Below are positions 27,130 through 38,571 of a stretch of DNA of 64,000 nt, one piece after another. The notes beneath the pieces were generated by a model that was not told the DNA's origin, searched no databases, and worked only from the letters and a program-made list of their open reading frames with translations. Source of the DNA: Sinorhizobium chiapasense (GTDB taxonomy: Bacteria > Pseudomonadota > Alphaproteobacteria > Rhizobiales > Rhizobiaceae); contig NZ_CP133152.1 in NCBI RefSeq assembly GCF_036488675.1, positions 930,001-994,000 on the forward strand. Reading direction: 5' to 3'. Within the stretch, counting starts at the first letter, position 1, and each line of letters begins with the position of its first letter. A program made the position numbers and the translations under genes.

Positions 27130-28661
27130 CCATCGTACTTAAGCCAGGCTCCGTTCCGCTCAAGGATCTGGAGACGATCTACTGGAGCCGGGAACCGGCC
27201 CGCCTCGATCCCGCCTTCGACGTCGCCATTGCCAAAGGCGCCGCGCGCATCGCCGAAATTGCCGCGGGCAACGCCCCGGTTTATGGCATCAACACCGGCT
27301 TCGGCAAACTTGCCTCGATCAAGATCGACAGCGCCGACGTGGCGACGCTGCAGCGCAACCTCATCCTCTCCCATTGCTGCGGCGTCGGTGCGCCTCTTCC
27401 GGAAAACATCGTCCGGCTGATCATGGCGCTGAAGCTCGTCTCGCTCGGCCGAGGCGCCTCGGGCGTTCGCCTCGAACTCGTCCGCCTGATCGAGGCGATG
27501 CAGGAACGGGGCGTGATCCCGATGATCCCGGAAAAGGGCTCGGTCGGCGCATCGGGCGACCTTGCGCCGCTTGCGCACATGGCGGCCGTGATGATGGGCC
27601 ACGGAGAAGCCTTCTTCGATGGCGCGCGCATGCCGGGTGGAGCCGCATTGGAAAAGGCCGGGCTTTCGCCCGTGACGCTCGCCGCGAAGGAAGGCCTCGC
27701 CCTGATCAACGGCACGCAGGCGTCCACCGCGCTGGCGCTCGCCGGTCTCTTCCGCGCCCACCGCGCCGCACAGGCGGCGCTCATCACCGGGGCGCTCTCG
27801 ACCGATGCCGCGATGGGATCGTCGGCACCCTTCCATCCGGATATTCATACCCTGCGTGGCCATCGCGGCCAGATCGACACCGCCGCTGCCCTTCGCCAAT
27901 TGCTCGAGGGATCCGTGATCCGGCAGAGCCACATCGAGGGCGACGAACGGGTGCAGGATCCCTATTGCATCCGCTGCCAGCCGCAGGTCGACGGCGCCTG
28001 CCTCGATCTTTTGCGCTCCGTCGCTGCATCGCTCACCATCGAGGCCAACGCCGTCACCGACAATCCGCTGGTGCTTTCGGACAACTCCGTCGTCTCGGGC
28101 GGCAATTTCCACGCCGAACCGGTGGCCTTCGCCGCCGACCAGATCGCGCTTGCGGTTTGCGAGATCGGCGCGATCGCGCAGCGCCGCATCGCACTTCTTG
28201 TCGATCCGGCACTCAGCTACGGCCTGCCGGCGTTCCTGGCCAAGAAGCCGGGGCTGAACTCCGGTCTGATGATTGCCGAGGTCACCTCGGCCGCGCTGAT
28301 GTCGGAAAACAAGCAACTCGCGCACCCGGCTTCCGTCGACTCGACGCCGACCTCCGCCAACCAGGAAGACCACGTGTCGATGGCCTGCCACGGTGCCCGG
28401 CGCCTGCTGCAGATGACCGACAACCTGTTCTCGATCATCGGCATCGAGGCGCTGACGGCTGCCCAGGGCGTCGAGCTCCGGGCGCCGCTCACGACCAGTG
28501 CGGAACTCCTGAAGGCAGTGGCTGCCGTACGCCGCGTGTCGCCGACGATCGAAGAGGACCGCTACATGGCCGACGATCTCAAGGCGGCGGGCGAACTCGT
28601 CGCGTCCGGCGCGCTCAACGCCGCCGTCTCCAATGGCATTCTTCCGAAGCTGGACATCTGA
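27126..28661 (+). CDS. hutH: Histidine ammonia-lyase
   Basis: Converts L-histidine to trans-urocanate and ammonia. In this 511-residue protein the Ala-Ser-Gly triplet that cyclises to the MIO cofactor is at residues 142-144 ([12 protein letters not shown]). [17 protein letters not shown] near the C-terminal third is also typical. Overlaps hutI (ATGA) and ends one base before hutG. Confidence 0.97.
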   Translation: MTIVLKPGSVPLKDLETIYWSREPARLDPAFDVAIAKGAARIAEIAAGNAPVYGINTGFGKLASIKIDSADVATLQRNLILSHCCGVGAPLPENIVRLIMALKLVSLGRGASGVRLELVRLIEAMQERGVIPMIPEKGSVGASGDLAPLAHMAAVMMGHGEAFFDGARMPGGAALEKAGLSPVTLAAKEGLALINGTQASTALALAGLFRAHRAAQAALITGALSTDAAMGSSAPFHPDIHTLRGHRGQIDTAAALRQLLEGSVIRQSHIEGDERVQDPYCIRCQPQVDGACLDLLRSVAASLTIEANAVTDNPLVLSDNSVVSGGNFHAEPVAFAADQIALAVCEIGAIAQRRIALLVDPALSYGLPAFLAKKPGLNSGLMIAEVTSAALMSENKQLAHPASVDSTPTSANQEDHVSMACHGARRLLQMTDNLFSIIGIEALTAAQGVELRAPLTTSAELLKAVAAVRRVSPTIEEDRYMADDLKAAGELVASGALNAAVSNGILPKLDI

Positions 28662-28662
28662 C

Positions 28663-29474
28663 ATGGCCGTTTTCGAAGTCCATCGAGGCACCTCCCCCGT
28701 CATCCTCGGCCTTCCCCACACGGGCACCGACGTGCCCGCACAGATCTGGGAGCGGCTCAACAGCAACGGTCGCCTCCTCGCCGACACGGACTGGCATATC
28801 CACGAGCTCTACGAAGGGCTTCTGCCGGAAGCCACAACCGTGCGCGCGACCTTCCACCGCTACGTCATCGACGCCAATCGCGACCCGGAAGGTGTCAGCC
28901 TCTATCCCGGCCAGAACACAACTGGTCTCGTGCCCGAGACCGACTTCGACGGCGCGTCGATCTGGAAGGATGGCGAGGCACCGACCGAAGCCGACATTGC
29001 GATGAGGCTTCGCGATTTCCATGCTCCCTATCACGCGGCGCTCGCCGCCGAGATCGAGCGCGTCAAGGCGATCCATGGGGTGGCGGTGCTCTACGACTGC
29101 CACTCGATCCGCTCGCACATCCCCTTCCTCTTCGAAGGCAAGCTTCCCGACTTCAATATCGGCACGGACATAGGCAAGACCTGCGCCGCCGAAATAGAAA
29201 AGGCGACGGAAGAAATCGCCGCTTCTGCAGAGGGTTACACCAGTATCCTGAACGGCCGCTTCAAGGGCGGCTGGACGACTCGGCATTACGGCCGTCCGGC
29301 AACGGGCGTCCACGCGATCCAGATGGAACTTGCGCAGTCCACGCATCTGGCGACCGAAGCGCCGCCGTTCTCGCTGGATTCCGCCAAGGCCGAACGCCTT
29401 CGCGCCCATCTCAAGGCCATCCTGAAACGCATCGAAACAACGGCATTCGCCCTCAAACTGACAGGGAGTGAGGC

Positions 29475-29478
<4 letters not shown>
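28663..29478 (+). CDS. hutG: N-formylglutamate deformylase
   Basis: 271 residues of the N-formylglutamate amidohydrolase family ([46 protein letters not shown]). It releases formate and glutamate, implying the five-step route in which formiminoglutamate is first deaminated. The formimidoylglutamate deiminase (HutF) needed for that route is not in this window. Overlaps hutU by four bases. Confidence 0.92.
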
Positions 29479-31154
<1,676 letters not shown>

Positions 31155-31196
31155 CGAAAGACGCGGGAGGCCCGCACGGCCTCCCGCTGTCCCTCG

Positions 31197-32489
31197 CTAC
31201 GGCATGGAAACCGCCCTGCGGCGGGCGCCGTCGAGGAAGAGTAGCAAGGCGCCGCCCGCCACCCCCGCAAGTGCGCCAAGAAGTGCCGTTCCGGAATAGT
31301 CGCTGATGCGGGTGCCGAGCGCGAAAAGCGCCGCACTGAGTGCCCCGCCCAGAAAAACGTTCACCGCGATCAACGAGCTTCCAAGCCCCGGACGATCGGC
31401 AATCAGGTCTTGCAGATAGGTGATCGGGATGCTGATCAGCGCCGCCGCACCGAAGCCGCTGATCAGTGTCAACGCATAAATATGCCAGGGCCGGGACGAA
31501 AAGCCGAGCAGCGCCATGTAGACCACGTAGATTGCCGTACCGAGCGCAAGCGCGTCGACGTGATTGAGGCGATACTGGATCCGTCCCCAGACGAGGATGA
31601 AGATCACCTCCAGCAGCGCCACGACACCGACGACAATGCCGATATCGGTGGCCGAGCCACCGGCAGCACCGGTGACAATCAACGGCAGCACGGTCGCGTT
31701 GACATGCAGCGTGGAGCAGATGAGCGCCACGGCGACAAGTCGGGCAAGAACGCGGGGCGAAAGGATTTCGGCAAGGGACGCGAGATAGGAAAGCCGCTTG
31801 CTGAGGATAGGATCGGCGCCGCGTCGGGCCGGCAGCAGGAAGAAGACCAGCAGCAGATTGGCGATACAGCCGAGGCTGGCCAGCAGATAGGCTGGCAGCA
31901 TGCTGCCCCGCGCCGAGAGCAAGAAGCCGACCAATCCCGGAACCAGCACCCACGAGAGCGATATGGCGGCTCTCACGCCGGAATTGACCGCTGCCGCGTC
32001 CTTGCCGCCCATGCCGTTGGCGGCGCTGCGGACATTGGCGAACAGGAGCGAGTTCAGTGCGCCGTAGACCGGCAGCAATGCCAACGTGGCGACAACGAAA
32101 CTCGTCTTTGTCGGCAGCGCGTAGACCAGACCGTAGCCGATCGCGCCAGAAAGGATGACCGCCAACATCAGCGTCCGGTAATTGCCGACGCGGTCGGCAA
32201 CGATGCCAACAGTGACGCTGACGGTGACATTCACCAGCGCCGCAACGAAGATCAGCGCCGAATAGAACCCGTCGCTCAAGCCAAGCTCGGTGATACCGAC
32301 CACCGACTGGTAGGGCGAGGTCGCAGCACCCGAAAAGCCGAACAGGAAGATGGCAAGCACGCTCGTCCGGATAACCGGGTTACGCATGGCAAAGAGCAAG
32401 GAGGAAGACATGATCCGGTCCGCGGAGTGCGAAGACTTGTGGGAGGCCGCCCCGACACGGGCGATCGTTGCAGGAAGGCCGGGTTTCAC
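31197..32489 (-). CDS. MFS transporter, sugar-efflux/uptake type
   Basis: Up to 430 residues with 12 predicted helices. The loop VGIVADRVGNYR follows the MFS signature shape, and the general look is of the SET/sugar efflux transporter group. The GTG at 32489 directly follows the stop of the M81 peptidase gene; an ATG at 32411 (MSSSLLFAMRNP) would remove 26 mostly polar residues and may be the true start. It is the last gene of a minus-strand operon with an M81 peptidase, a GH20 hexosaminidase, an SDR, RpiR and RidA, so it probably moves the substrate or product of that pathway. Confidence 0.8.
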   Translation of the reverse strand: MKPGLPATIARVGAASHKSSHSADRIMSSSLLFAMRNPVIRTSVLAIFLFGFSGAATSPYQSVVGITELGLSDGFYSALIFVAALVNVTVSVTVGIVADRVGNYRTLMLAVILSGAIGYGLVYALPTKTSFVVATLALLPVYGALNSLLFANVRSAANGMGGKDAAAVNSGVRAAISLSWVLVPGLVGFLLSARGSMLPAYLLASLGCIANLLLVFFLLPARRGADPILSKRLSYLASLAEILSPRVLARLVAVALICSTLHVNATVLPLIVTGAAGGSATDIGIVVGVVALLEVIFILVWGRIQYRLNHVDALALGTAIYVVYMALLGFSSRPWHIYALTLISGFGAAALISIPITYLQDLIADRPGLGSSLIAVNVFLGGALSAALFALGTRISDYSGTALLGALAGVAGGALLLFLDGARRRAVSMP

Positions 32490-33923
32490 TCAGGTCCAGC
32501 GGGCCGAGAACCGCGCCCTCGGCTCGAAATCGAAATCGCGATCGAACGGAAAGATCGGCCGCTGGCGTCGTTCGCTCGCGAGATTTTCGATGTCCTGATT
32601 GACGACACCATCGGTGAGCGCCATCAGGTTGGGATTGGCAATCGGTGCAAGCTCCCGCGAAAGATAGCCGGACTTGACGACGAGCAGGCGCACGCTGCTC
32701 GGATCGAGGCCAAGGCGACGGAAGTCCTCGATGTTGTGATACGGGCGCCGGCGGGCCGACAGCACCACCTCGATCCCGCCGACACGCACGACGGCCTGGC
32801 GCTCGGCAATCGGTCCCGGATCGTCCAGCCGCACGACAATAGCCGTGACCTCCGCCACAGGGCTCGACGGATCGAGACTGCCGCCGAGCCGCAAGTCGAG
32901 CGTCGCGCCTTCGCCGGCCATGAAACAGGCCTCCACCGCCGGCCGATCAGCGATGCCGGCAATCAGTGCATCCCGCCAGCCGCGCGCTAGAAGAGCCCTC
33001 AATACATCGGCGCGGTCGCCGACACCGCCACCCGTGGGATTGTCACCGGAATCGGCGAGGATGACGGGCCTCGTTGTCATCTCCTCGGCAATGTCGAGCA
33101 TCGCTTCGAGTGGACCCGTAACCGCACCGAAGCGGAAATTCTCCCGTTCGTTCCAGTAGCTTGCGGCGATTTCTTCCACCACCTTCGAGGCGGTCGCCTT
33201 GTCCGATCCGGTCACCACCGAACAAGCGGTTGCCCGCCGCTCGTCGGCCCAGACGTAGCCCACCATCAGGTTGGCATCGAGAATGCCGGGACGCTGATCG
33301 AAGTCCGGCAGGCGCCGGTAAAGGCTGCTCGCAGGTTCATCCTCCGTGGACGTGCACTCCCCCGGAAGCAGCAGCGGCGCGGGCGCCCAGGCGACGCCTG
33401 GCCGCGTTCCCGTCCGCAGAGCCTGCACCAGCATCGACCAGGCCCGAACCATCGTCTCGCGCGTATCGATGTGCGGCGCGGTGCGGTAGCCGGCAAAGAT
33501 GTCGATCTGGTCGATGATCTTCTGGCTGACATTACCGTGGAGATCGTAGCTCGTTGCGATCGGGCAGTTCGGGCCGACAACCGCGCGGGCGGCGGAAATC
33601 CAGTCGCCTTCGGCATCGTCCATGCCGTCGACCTTGATCGCTCCATGCATCGCAAGATAGAGGCCGTCTAGCGGCAGCGCAGCGCGAAGCCGCTCGAGGA
33701 ACTCGGTCTTGAAGGCGTCGTAGGCCGCACGCGAAACGGGGCCGCCGGGCACGGCCCGTGCATGGAGGAGCGGGACATGCTCGAAGCCGTCGGCCTCGAG
33801 GAAACTGAAATAGTCCGCCCTCAGGAGTTCGGCTCCCCTCAGCACCCGGAAGTCCTCCACCGTCATCAGGACAGGCGAGTAGGTGCTGCACTCCGTATGG
33901 ATTCCACCGACGGCGATCCGCAT
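32490..33923 (-). CDS. M81 (MlrC-like) metallopeptidase
   Basis: 477 residues of the DUF1485/MlrC family, whose best-known member degrades linearised microcystin. Visible features: IHTECSTYSP with potential metal ligands at residues 9-11, YLAMHGAIKVDGMDDAEGDW, TSYDLHGNVS, and DSGDNPTGGGVGDRADVLRALL. Family members in soil bacteria mostly lie in amino-acid or peptide catabolic operons with unknown substrates. A second M81 gene (38572) lies on the other side of the shared control region. Ten bases follow the GH20 stop. Confidence 0.85.
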   Translation of the reverse strand: MRIAVGGIHTECSTYSPVLMTVEDFRVLRGAELLRADYFSFLEADGFEHVPLLHARAVPGGPVSRAAYDAFKTEFLERLRAALPLDGLYLAMHGAIKVDGMDDAEGDWISAARAVVGPNCPIATSYDLHGNVSQKIIDQIDIFAGYRTAPHIDTRETMVRAWSMLVQALRTGTRPGVAWAPAPLLLPGECTSTEDEPASSLYRRLPDFDQRPGILDANLMVGYVWADERRATACSVVTGSDKATASKVVEEIAASYWNERENFRFGAVTGPLEAMLDIAEEMTTRPVILADSGDNPTGGGVGDRADVLRALLARGWRDALIAGIADRPAVEACFMAGEGATLDLRLGGSLDPSSPVAEVTAIVVRLDDPGPIAERQAVVRVGGIEVVLSARRRPYHNIEDFRRLGLDPSSVRLLVVKSGYLSRELAPIANPNLMALTDGVVNQDIENLASERRQRPIFPFDRDFDFEPRARFSARWT

Positions 33924-33933
33924 GGCTTCAAAC

Positions 33934-35853
33934 TCACAAAATCGGGCTCAGAGGGGCGATCGCGGCGAACCGCAGCCAGTCCTTTTGCGCCTTCGGCGTC
34001 CAGGCCGCTTCAGCGATAGCGGGGAGGCGGGGGAAGACGAGACGATTGAAATAGCCGCGCGAGAGGAAATGCTCCGACCAGATGCAGGCCTGCACGCCCT
34101 TCATGCGGTTCTTCAGTTCTTCCGGGAATTCGCCTTCCGCCTCGTAGGCGTAGGTGTGCGCCGGCGTAGCTGTGCCGGCCCAGCTCGCTCCCGGCTCCTG
34201 GAAGGCCTCGGCCTGCGCCATGTCGAGGTAATAGGCCTGGCCGGGCGTCATCACGACGTCGTAGCCTTCGCGCGCCAGCTCGATCCCGACCTTGGGGTTC
34301 TCCCAGGCCATCAACAGCGTGCCCTCGGTGCCGACGCCGCCGCCATGGGCGACCTCGTTCCAGCCGACGAGCTTGCGGCCGCGCGCCGTCAGCATCTGCT
34401 TCACTTTTTTCAGGAAGTAGGACTGCAGCGCAAAGGTGCCGGAAATGCCCTCGCGTTCCATGAGCTTGCGCGCCAATGGCGACGCCAGCCACGAACCGTT
34501 GGCCACCTCGTCGCCGCCGACATGGATGTACTGGCTCGGGAAGAGCTCGATCATTTCGTCGAAGACCCTTTCGAGGAACTCGTATGTCAACGGAATGGCC
34601 GGGTTCAGCGCATTGTTGGGATAGCCCTGGACGGAATGATAGCTTTCCGGCGCCTCCTGCCCATCGGAGAGCTCCGGCAGGGCGACAAGCGCGGCCGTGC
34701 TATGGCCGGGAATGTCGATCTCCGGCACGACCTCGACATTGAGCGCGCCGGCATGGGCAACGATCGCTTTCACCTCGTCCTGGCTGTAGAAACCGCCGAC
34801 CGGTTCCGCGCCATTGCCGAGCTGCGGCAGCAGCGGCTCGACCGGCCCGCGAAGCACGCCGAGCGTCGTCAGCGTGGGATAGGCCTTGATCTCCAGCCGC
34901 CAGGCTTCGTCGTCGGTCAGATGCCAGTGGAAAATGTTGAGCTTGAACCAGGCGAGAATATCGATGAGCCGCATGACGTCGGCGGTCGGATAGAACTGGC
35001 GAGAGACGTCGAGATGGCAGCCGCGCCAGCCATACCGGGGCTGGTCAGAGATTGTGCCTGACACGGGAAAACGGAACGTTCCCCCCTCGCTGCGCGCCCC
35101 GTCGAGAAGCTGCGCGAGTGTTGTCAAACCATATTGCCGGCCGGCGGCTGCGCCGTATTCGAGCCGGATCTCCCGCTCGGAGAAAGCCAGCGTGTAGCCC
35201 TCGGGACCGAGTTCGGGCTTTGCGGCGAAGACGATCTGGCGACCCTGTGGAGACGAGGCGAGCGTGAACGGCGCGTGGCCTGCTGAGAAGAGACGATGAA
35301 AGAGCGAAAGCACCGTGTCGACCGCCCTGATCTCGTCCTTGCTGCTGCCGGGTGCCGGATAGAGAACGACGGGGAATCCATCACCCGGCACGGCGTCGAT
35401 CTTCGCCGGCCAGGGCTGCAAGGCGAAAGGCAGCTCGAGCTTGCCTTCCGGCAGGCGCTGCGGCGGAGGCTCGCTTGTTGCCCCTTCGAGGAGAAGATCG
35501 GAAACCGCCACCGGCACATGCCGGCCGTCGGAAAGCGTCAGATACGCCGACTTGGCACCATCCGTGCAGTGTTTTGCCTGCCTGTGCAGTCCGCTGACGG
35601 TAAAGGTCCAGCTTTCGCCAGCGCCAAGTGAAAACCCTTGCGGCGGCGAGAATTCGTGGAAATTGGCGTTGCGGCGCAGAAAGACTGCGTTCTCGCAAGC
35701 CGCCGCATCGATGACGCGGGTCAGCGACGTGTAGACGAGGCGAAAGCCGCTGATCGGGGTTTCGGAGAGATTGACGAGAGTGAAGGTAAAGCGCCCGAAG
35801 CGACCGCCTTCCGGTTGCCAGGCAGATTCGAGGCGATGAGAAACCGGCTGCAT
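33934..35853 (-). CDS. Beta-N-acetylhexosaminidase (GH20)
   Basis: A 639-residue glycoside hydrolase removing terminal GlcNAc or GalNAc. An N-terminal beta-sandwich region (about 1-110) precedes the GH20b domain (LPEGKLELPFALQPWPAKI) and the catalytic barrel (YGWRGCHLDVSRQFYP, NIFHWHLTDDEAWR, HVGGDEV). The catalytic Asp-Glu pair is at about residues 448-449. No signal peptide is visible, so it probably works in the cytoplasm on imported amino sugars. GGGAGGACG supports the start. Confidence 0.9.
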   Translation of the reverse strand: MQPVSHRLESAWQPEGGRFGRFTFTLVNLSETPISGFRLVYTSLTRVIDAAACENAVFLRRNANFHEFSPPQGFSLGAGESWTFTVSGLHRQAKHCTDGAKSAYLTLSDGRHVPVAVSDLLLEGATSEPPPQRLPEGKLELPFALQPWPAKIDAVPGDGFPVVLYPAPGSSKDEIRAVDTVLSLFHRLFSAGHAPFTLASSPQGRQIVFAAKPELGPEGYTLAFSEREIRLEYGAAAGRQYGLTTLAQLLDGARSEGGTFRFPVSGTISDQPRYGWRGCHLDVSRQFYPTADVMRLIDILAWFKLNIFHWHLTDDEAWRLEIKAYPTLTTLGVLRGPVEPLLPQLGNGAEPVGGFYSQDEVKAIVAHAGALNVEVVPEIDIPGHSTAALVALPELSDGQEAPESYHSVQGYPNNALNPAIPLTYEFLERVFDEMIELFPSQYIHVGGDEVANGSWLASPLARKLMEREGISGTFALQSYFLKKVKQMLTARGRKLVGWNEVAHGGGVGTEGTLLMAWENPKVGIELAREGYDVVMTPGQAYYLDMAQAEAFQEPGASWAGTATPAHTYAYEAEGEFPEELKNRMKGVQACIWSEHFLSRGYFNRLVFPRLPAIAEAAWTPKAQKDWLRFAAIAPLSPIL

Positions 35854-35877
35854 GAGCGTCCTCCCGTTATGGCTTTG

Positions 35878-36654
35878 TCAGTAATGGCTGGATTGCGAAA
35901 AGGTGCGTGCGAGTTCCGCCTGGCCTGCAGTGAGCCCGCAATCGACCGGCAGGCAGACGCCGGATATGGCGCTGGCCAAGGGACCTGCGAGGAACTGGAC
36001 GGCATTGGCGACGTCCTCCGGATTGACGATGCGCTGCAGCGGATACCAGCGCTTCGCCTCCTCGAAGACCTGCGGATTGGCCGCGGCGCGCGCTTCCCAG
36101 GCCTGGGTGCGCACGGTGCCGGGCGCCACTGCATTGGAGCGGATGCCGAATTTGCCGTACTCGACCGCGATCAGCCGGGTCAGATGCAGGAGACCGGCCT
36201 TGGCAGCGCTATAGGCAGGATGGCCGAAAACATTCATGCCGTTGACGGATGCGATGTTGACGACGGATCCCCGGCTCTCCTTCAGCATGTCCTCGACGGC
36301 GCGGAAGCAAAGGAACGCCGCCTCGAGATTGAGCGCATTGTCCATGCGCCAGATCTCCGGCGTCGTGTCGTGCAGGCTGACGGCGCGTGCCGCACCCGCA
36401 TTGTTGACGAGCGTGCGCACCGCCCCGAGCGATCCGGCGCTCGCCGCCATCGACGCGACACTCGCGTTATCTGTGACATCGCAGGCGATGGCCGCGAAAC
36501 GCTCCTCCGCGCCGAGGCCGCGCGCGACCTTCTCCGCCGCATCTCCGTCGATGTCCGCAAGTACCACCACGTCATGATCATCGGCGAGGCGGCCAGCGAT
36601 CGCGCGACCGATATCCCCCGCTGCTCCGGTGACGATCGCGACCGACTTCTTCAC
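35878..36654 (-). CDS. Short-chain dehydrogenase/reductase
   Basis: 258 residues with the classical SDR motifs: TGAAGDIGRA (cofactor loop, residues 9-18), ADIDGDAAEK, NNAGAA, the YSAAK active site and a terminal VDCGLTAGQ segment. An acidic residue after the second strand favours NAD. The GTG at 36654 was chosen for AGGAA at seven bases and the MKKSVAIVTG family start; a GTG at 36672 overlaps the rpiR stop. Its place between GH20 and rpiR suggests oxidation of a sugar or sugar acid. Confidence 0.85.
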   Translation of the reverse strand: MKKSVAIVTGAAGDIGRAIAGRLADDHDVVVLADIDGDAAEKVARGLGAEERFAAIACDVTDNASVASMAASAGSLGAVRTLVNNAGAARAVSLHDTTPEIWRMDNALNLEAAFLCFRAVEDMLKESRGSVVNIASVNGMNVFGHPAYSAAKAGLLHLTRLIAVEYGKFGIRSNAVAPGTVRTQAWEARAAANPQVFEEAKRWYPLQRIVNPEDVANAVQFLAGPLASAISGVCLPVDCGLTAGQAELARTFSQSSHY

Positions 36655-36673
36655 ACGGGATTCCTGTGGCACA

Positions 36674-37537
36674 TCAGTCTCCAAGAAGCTGGCGATCGTC
36701 GCCATCCCTGTGCACCACCAGCTGCTGCTTGATGCGCCTAAGCGTCGCCGTCGCCTGCGGCTGGACACGGTAGGCGACGAGGCTGGCGATGATATCAAGC
36801 AAGGCGAGATAGGCGATGCGCGTGGATGTCGGCCGATAGATGTTGTTGCCCTCCGGCAGGTCGACCGGGACGGTGATGTCGGCGGCAAGCGCGACGGCGC
36901 TGCCGCTCTGGGTCAGCGCGATCGTCGGGACCCTGGCTTCGCGGGCGAGCGTGAAGGCACGCACGAGTTCCGCGTTGCGCCCCGAGAACGAGGAACCGAT
37001 CAGCACGTCCGTCGGCTTGGCCGCGGCCGCCATCATCAGTTGCATGCTGTGATCGGAGCTCGAGGTGATGCGCAGGCCGAGCCGAAAGAGCCGGTTCTGC
37101 AATTCGCTGGCAACCATCGACGAATTGCCGCCCGAACCGAAGGCGTAAATCATCTCCGCTCTGGCCAACCGCTCGGCGGTCTCTTCGATCGCGGCGAGAT
37201 CGAGCGAGCGGTGCAGCAGGAAGAGCGCGTTCTGCGCCTTGGTGATGATGTCCTGCGCGACGTCGGCCGGCTCCTGGCTCTTCGGCTCCGGCTTCAGGTA
37301 GCGCATGCCGATATAGGCGGTGCGGGCCAGTTGCACCTTGAAGTCGGAAAAACTCTCGCAGCCGAGACGCCGGCAAAAACGGGTCACCGTCGGCGGCGAC
37401 ACATCGGCCTTGCCCGCAAGCTCGATGATCGAGGCGTTCACGGCAAATTCGAAATCATTGAGCAGGATGTCGGCAATGCGGCTTTCCGACTGGGACAGCC
37501 GCCCCTTTTCCTCCTGCAGTGTCGCGAAAATATCCAT
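36674..37537 (-). CDS. RpiR-family transcriptional regulator
   Basis: 287 residues: an N-terminal HTH_6 domain (SESRIADILLNDFEFAVNASIIELAGKADVSPPTVTRFCRRLG) and a C-terminal SIS domain (YAFGSGGNSSMVASELQNRLFRLG, GSSFSGRNAEL) that binds phosphosugars. The TGAAA-N4-TTTCA operator pair at 37961 and 38033 probably belongs to it, so it would control both divergent arms of this catabolic block. Confidence 0.9.
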   Translation of the reverse strand: MDIFATLQEEKGRLSQSESRIADILLNDFEFAVNASIIELAGKADVSPPTVTRFCRRLGCESFSDFKVQLARTAYIGMRYLKPEPKSQEPADVAQDIITKAQNALFLLHRSLDLAAIEETAERLARAEMIYAFGSGGNSSMVASELQNRLFRLGLRITSSSDHSMQLMMAAAAKPTDVLIGSSFSGRNAELVRAFTLAREARVPTIALTQSGSAVALAADITVPVDLPEGNNIYRPTSTRIAYLALLDIIASLVAYRVQPQATATLRRIKQQLVVHRDGDDRQLLGD

Positions 37538-37557
37538 CGAACGCCCACCCCCTATGA

Positions 37558-37947
37558 TCAGGCGTCCTTCGGCTTGTAGGCGACGCAGTCGATCTCAACC
37601 TTGCAGTCGACCATCATCGAAGACTGCACGCAGGCGCGCGCAGGAGGATGAGCGCCGAAATATTCCTGATAGATCTTGTTGAAGCTCCAGAAATCACGCG
37701 GGTCATCCAGCCAGACGCCGACCCTGACCACGTGTTCGACACCGTAACCGGCCTCCTTCAGAATGGCCAGAAGATTACCGATCGCCTTGTGCGTCTGCGC
37801 GACAATATTGCCGTCGATGATCTCGCCGTTTTCCAAAGCGACCTGGCCGGAGACGTGCAACCAGCCGTCAGCCTCGACGGCTCGCGCGAACGGCAGCGAC
37901 TTGTCACCCGCGCCGATCTGCTCCGCGCCATAACGTTTGATGGACAT
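37558..37947 (-). CDS. RidA/YjgF-family protein
   Basis: 129 residues of the Rid family, which hydrolyses reactive enamine/imine intermediates from PLP enzymes. The conserved VSGQVALENGEII, LKEAGYGVEHVVRVGVWL and a PPARACVQ segment, which carries the Arg that binds the substrate carboxylate, are all present. First gene of the minus arm of the RpiR-controlled block. Confidence 0.88.
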   Translation of the reverse strand: MSIKRYGAEQIGAGDKSLPFARAVEADGWLHVSGQVALENGEIIDGNIVAQTHKAIGNLLAILKEAGYGVEHVVRVGVWLDDPRDFWSFNKIYQEYFGAHPPARACVQSSMMVDCKVEIDCVAYKPKDA

Positions 37948-37960
37948 AGGTGACCTTCGT

Positions 37961-37974
37961 GCAAATTATTTTCT
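37961..37974. promoter_or_regulatory. Weak RpiR-type operator, minus arm
   Basis: GCAAA-TTAT-TTTCT, matching seven of ten conserved positions of TGAAA-N4-TTTCA. It sits 14 bases upstream of the ridA start. Confidence 0.45.
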
Positions 37975-38032
37975 TTATCCGTTGACAAGTGACCATAGAA
38001 TACGGAATTTGACCAGAGAAAATCCTGTTTTA

Positions 38033-38046
38033 TGAAAAGAATTTCA
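38033..38046. promoter_or_regulatory. RpiR-type operator, plus arm
   Basis: TGAAA-AGAA-TTTCA, a perfect inverted repeat of the kind used by RpiR-family regulators. It overlaps a possible -10 (TATGAA at 38031, with TTGACC at 38009 as -35). An ATG at 38032 lies within this site, which argues that the gene really starts at 38062. Confidence 0.65.
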
Positions 38047-38061
38047 ATCCAAGGCGAAGCG

Positions 38062-38553
38062 ATGCGGGATCCCTTCCAGAATCCGTTCCCCACCTCCGAT
38101 GTTGCCCGGCATCAGATTTGGGACATGCTGGTGACACGAGATATCGACGCTTTCCTGGCTGCGGACTGGTCGCTGGTCGCCGAAGATTTTGTCGAGGACG
38201 GGTTCATCGGCATCGACGGAAGGCGGGACGAAAGCCCGGACAATTGGCGCCTCGCCTTTCCGTCGCTTGCCGCCTATCGCGACGAATGGCTGCGCCAGGC
38301 GAAGGATTTCGCCGGCCAATCCTTCGCCGAGGATCCGCGCGCGGCGATCTTCGCAACGACCACGCTGGAAGACATCGAGATCAGCGGAAACCTTGCACTG
38401 GCGCGCAAGAAGTTCGACGGCGGCCTGAAGAAGGCCGATGGCGGCTATGATGTCATGAAGTGGCAGACGGTCTATTATTGCCGGCTGCATCAAGGCCGCT
38501 GGAAGATCTGCGGGTTTACCGGCTATCTGCCCAACCCGATGGGATCGAACTAG
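38062..38553 (+). CDS. NTF2/SnoaL-like protein
   Basis: 163 residues. The opening MRDPFQNPFPTSDVARHQIWDMLVTRDIDAFLAADWSLVAEDF and the closing VYYCRLHQGRWKICGFTGYLP show the cone-shaped NTF2-like fold common in small catabolic enzymes; the activity is unknown. The start at 38062 follows CAAGGCGAAG; the ATG ten codons earlier lies in the operator. Shares a transcript with the following M81 gene 18 bases on. Confidence 0.7.
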   Translation: MRDPFQNPFPTSDVARHQIWDMLVTRDIDAFLAADWSLVAEDFVEDGFIGIDGRRDESPDNWRLAFPSLAAYRDEWLRQAKDFAGQSFAEDPRAAIFATTTLEDIEISGNLALARKKFDGGLKKADGGYDVMKWQTVYYCRLHQGRWKICGFTGYLPNPMGSN

Positions 38554-38571
38554 GCGAAAAAGGCGACAGCA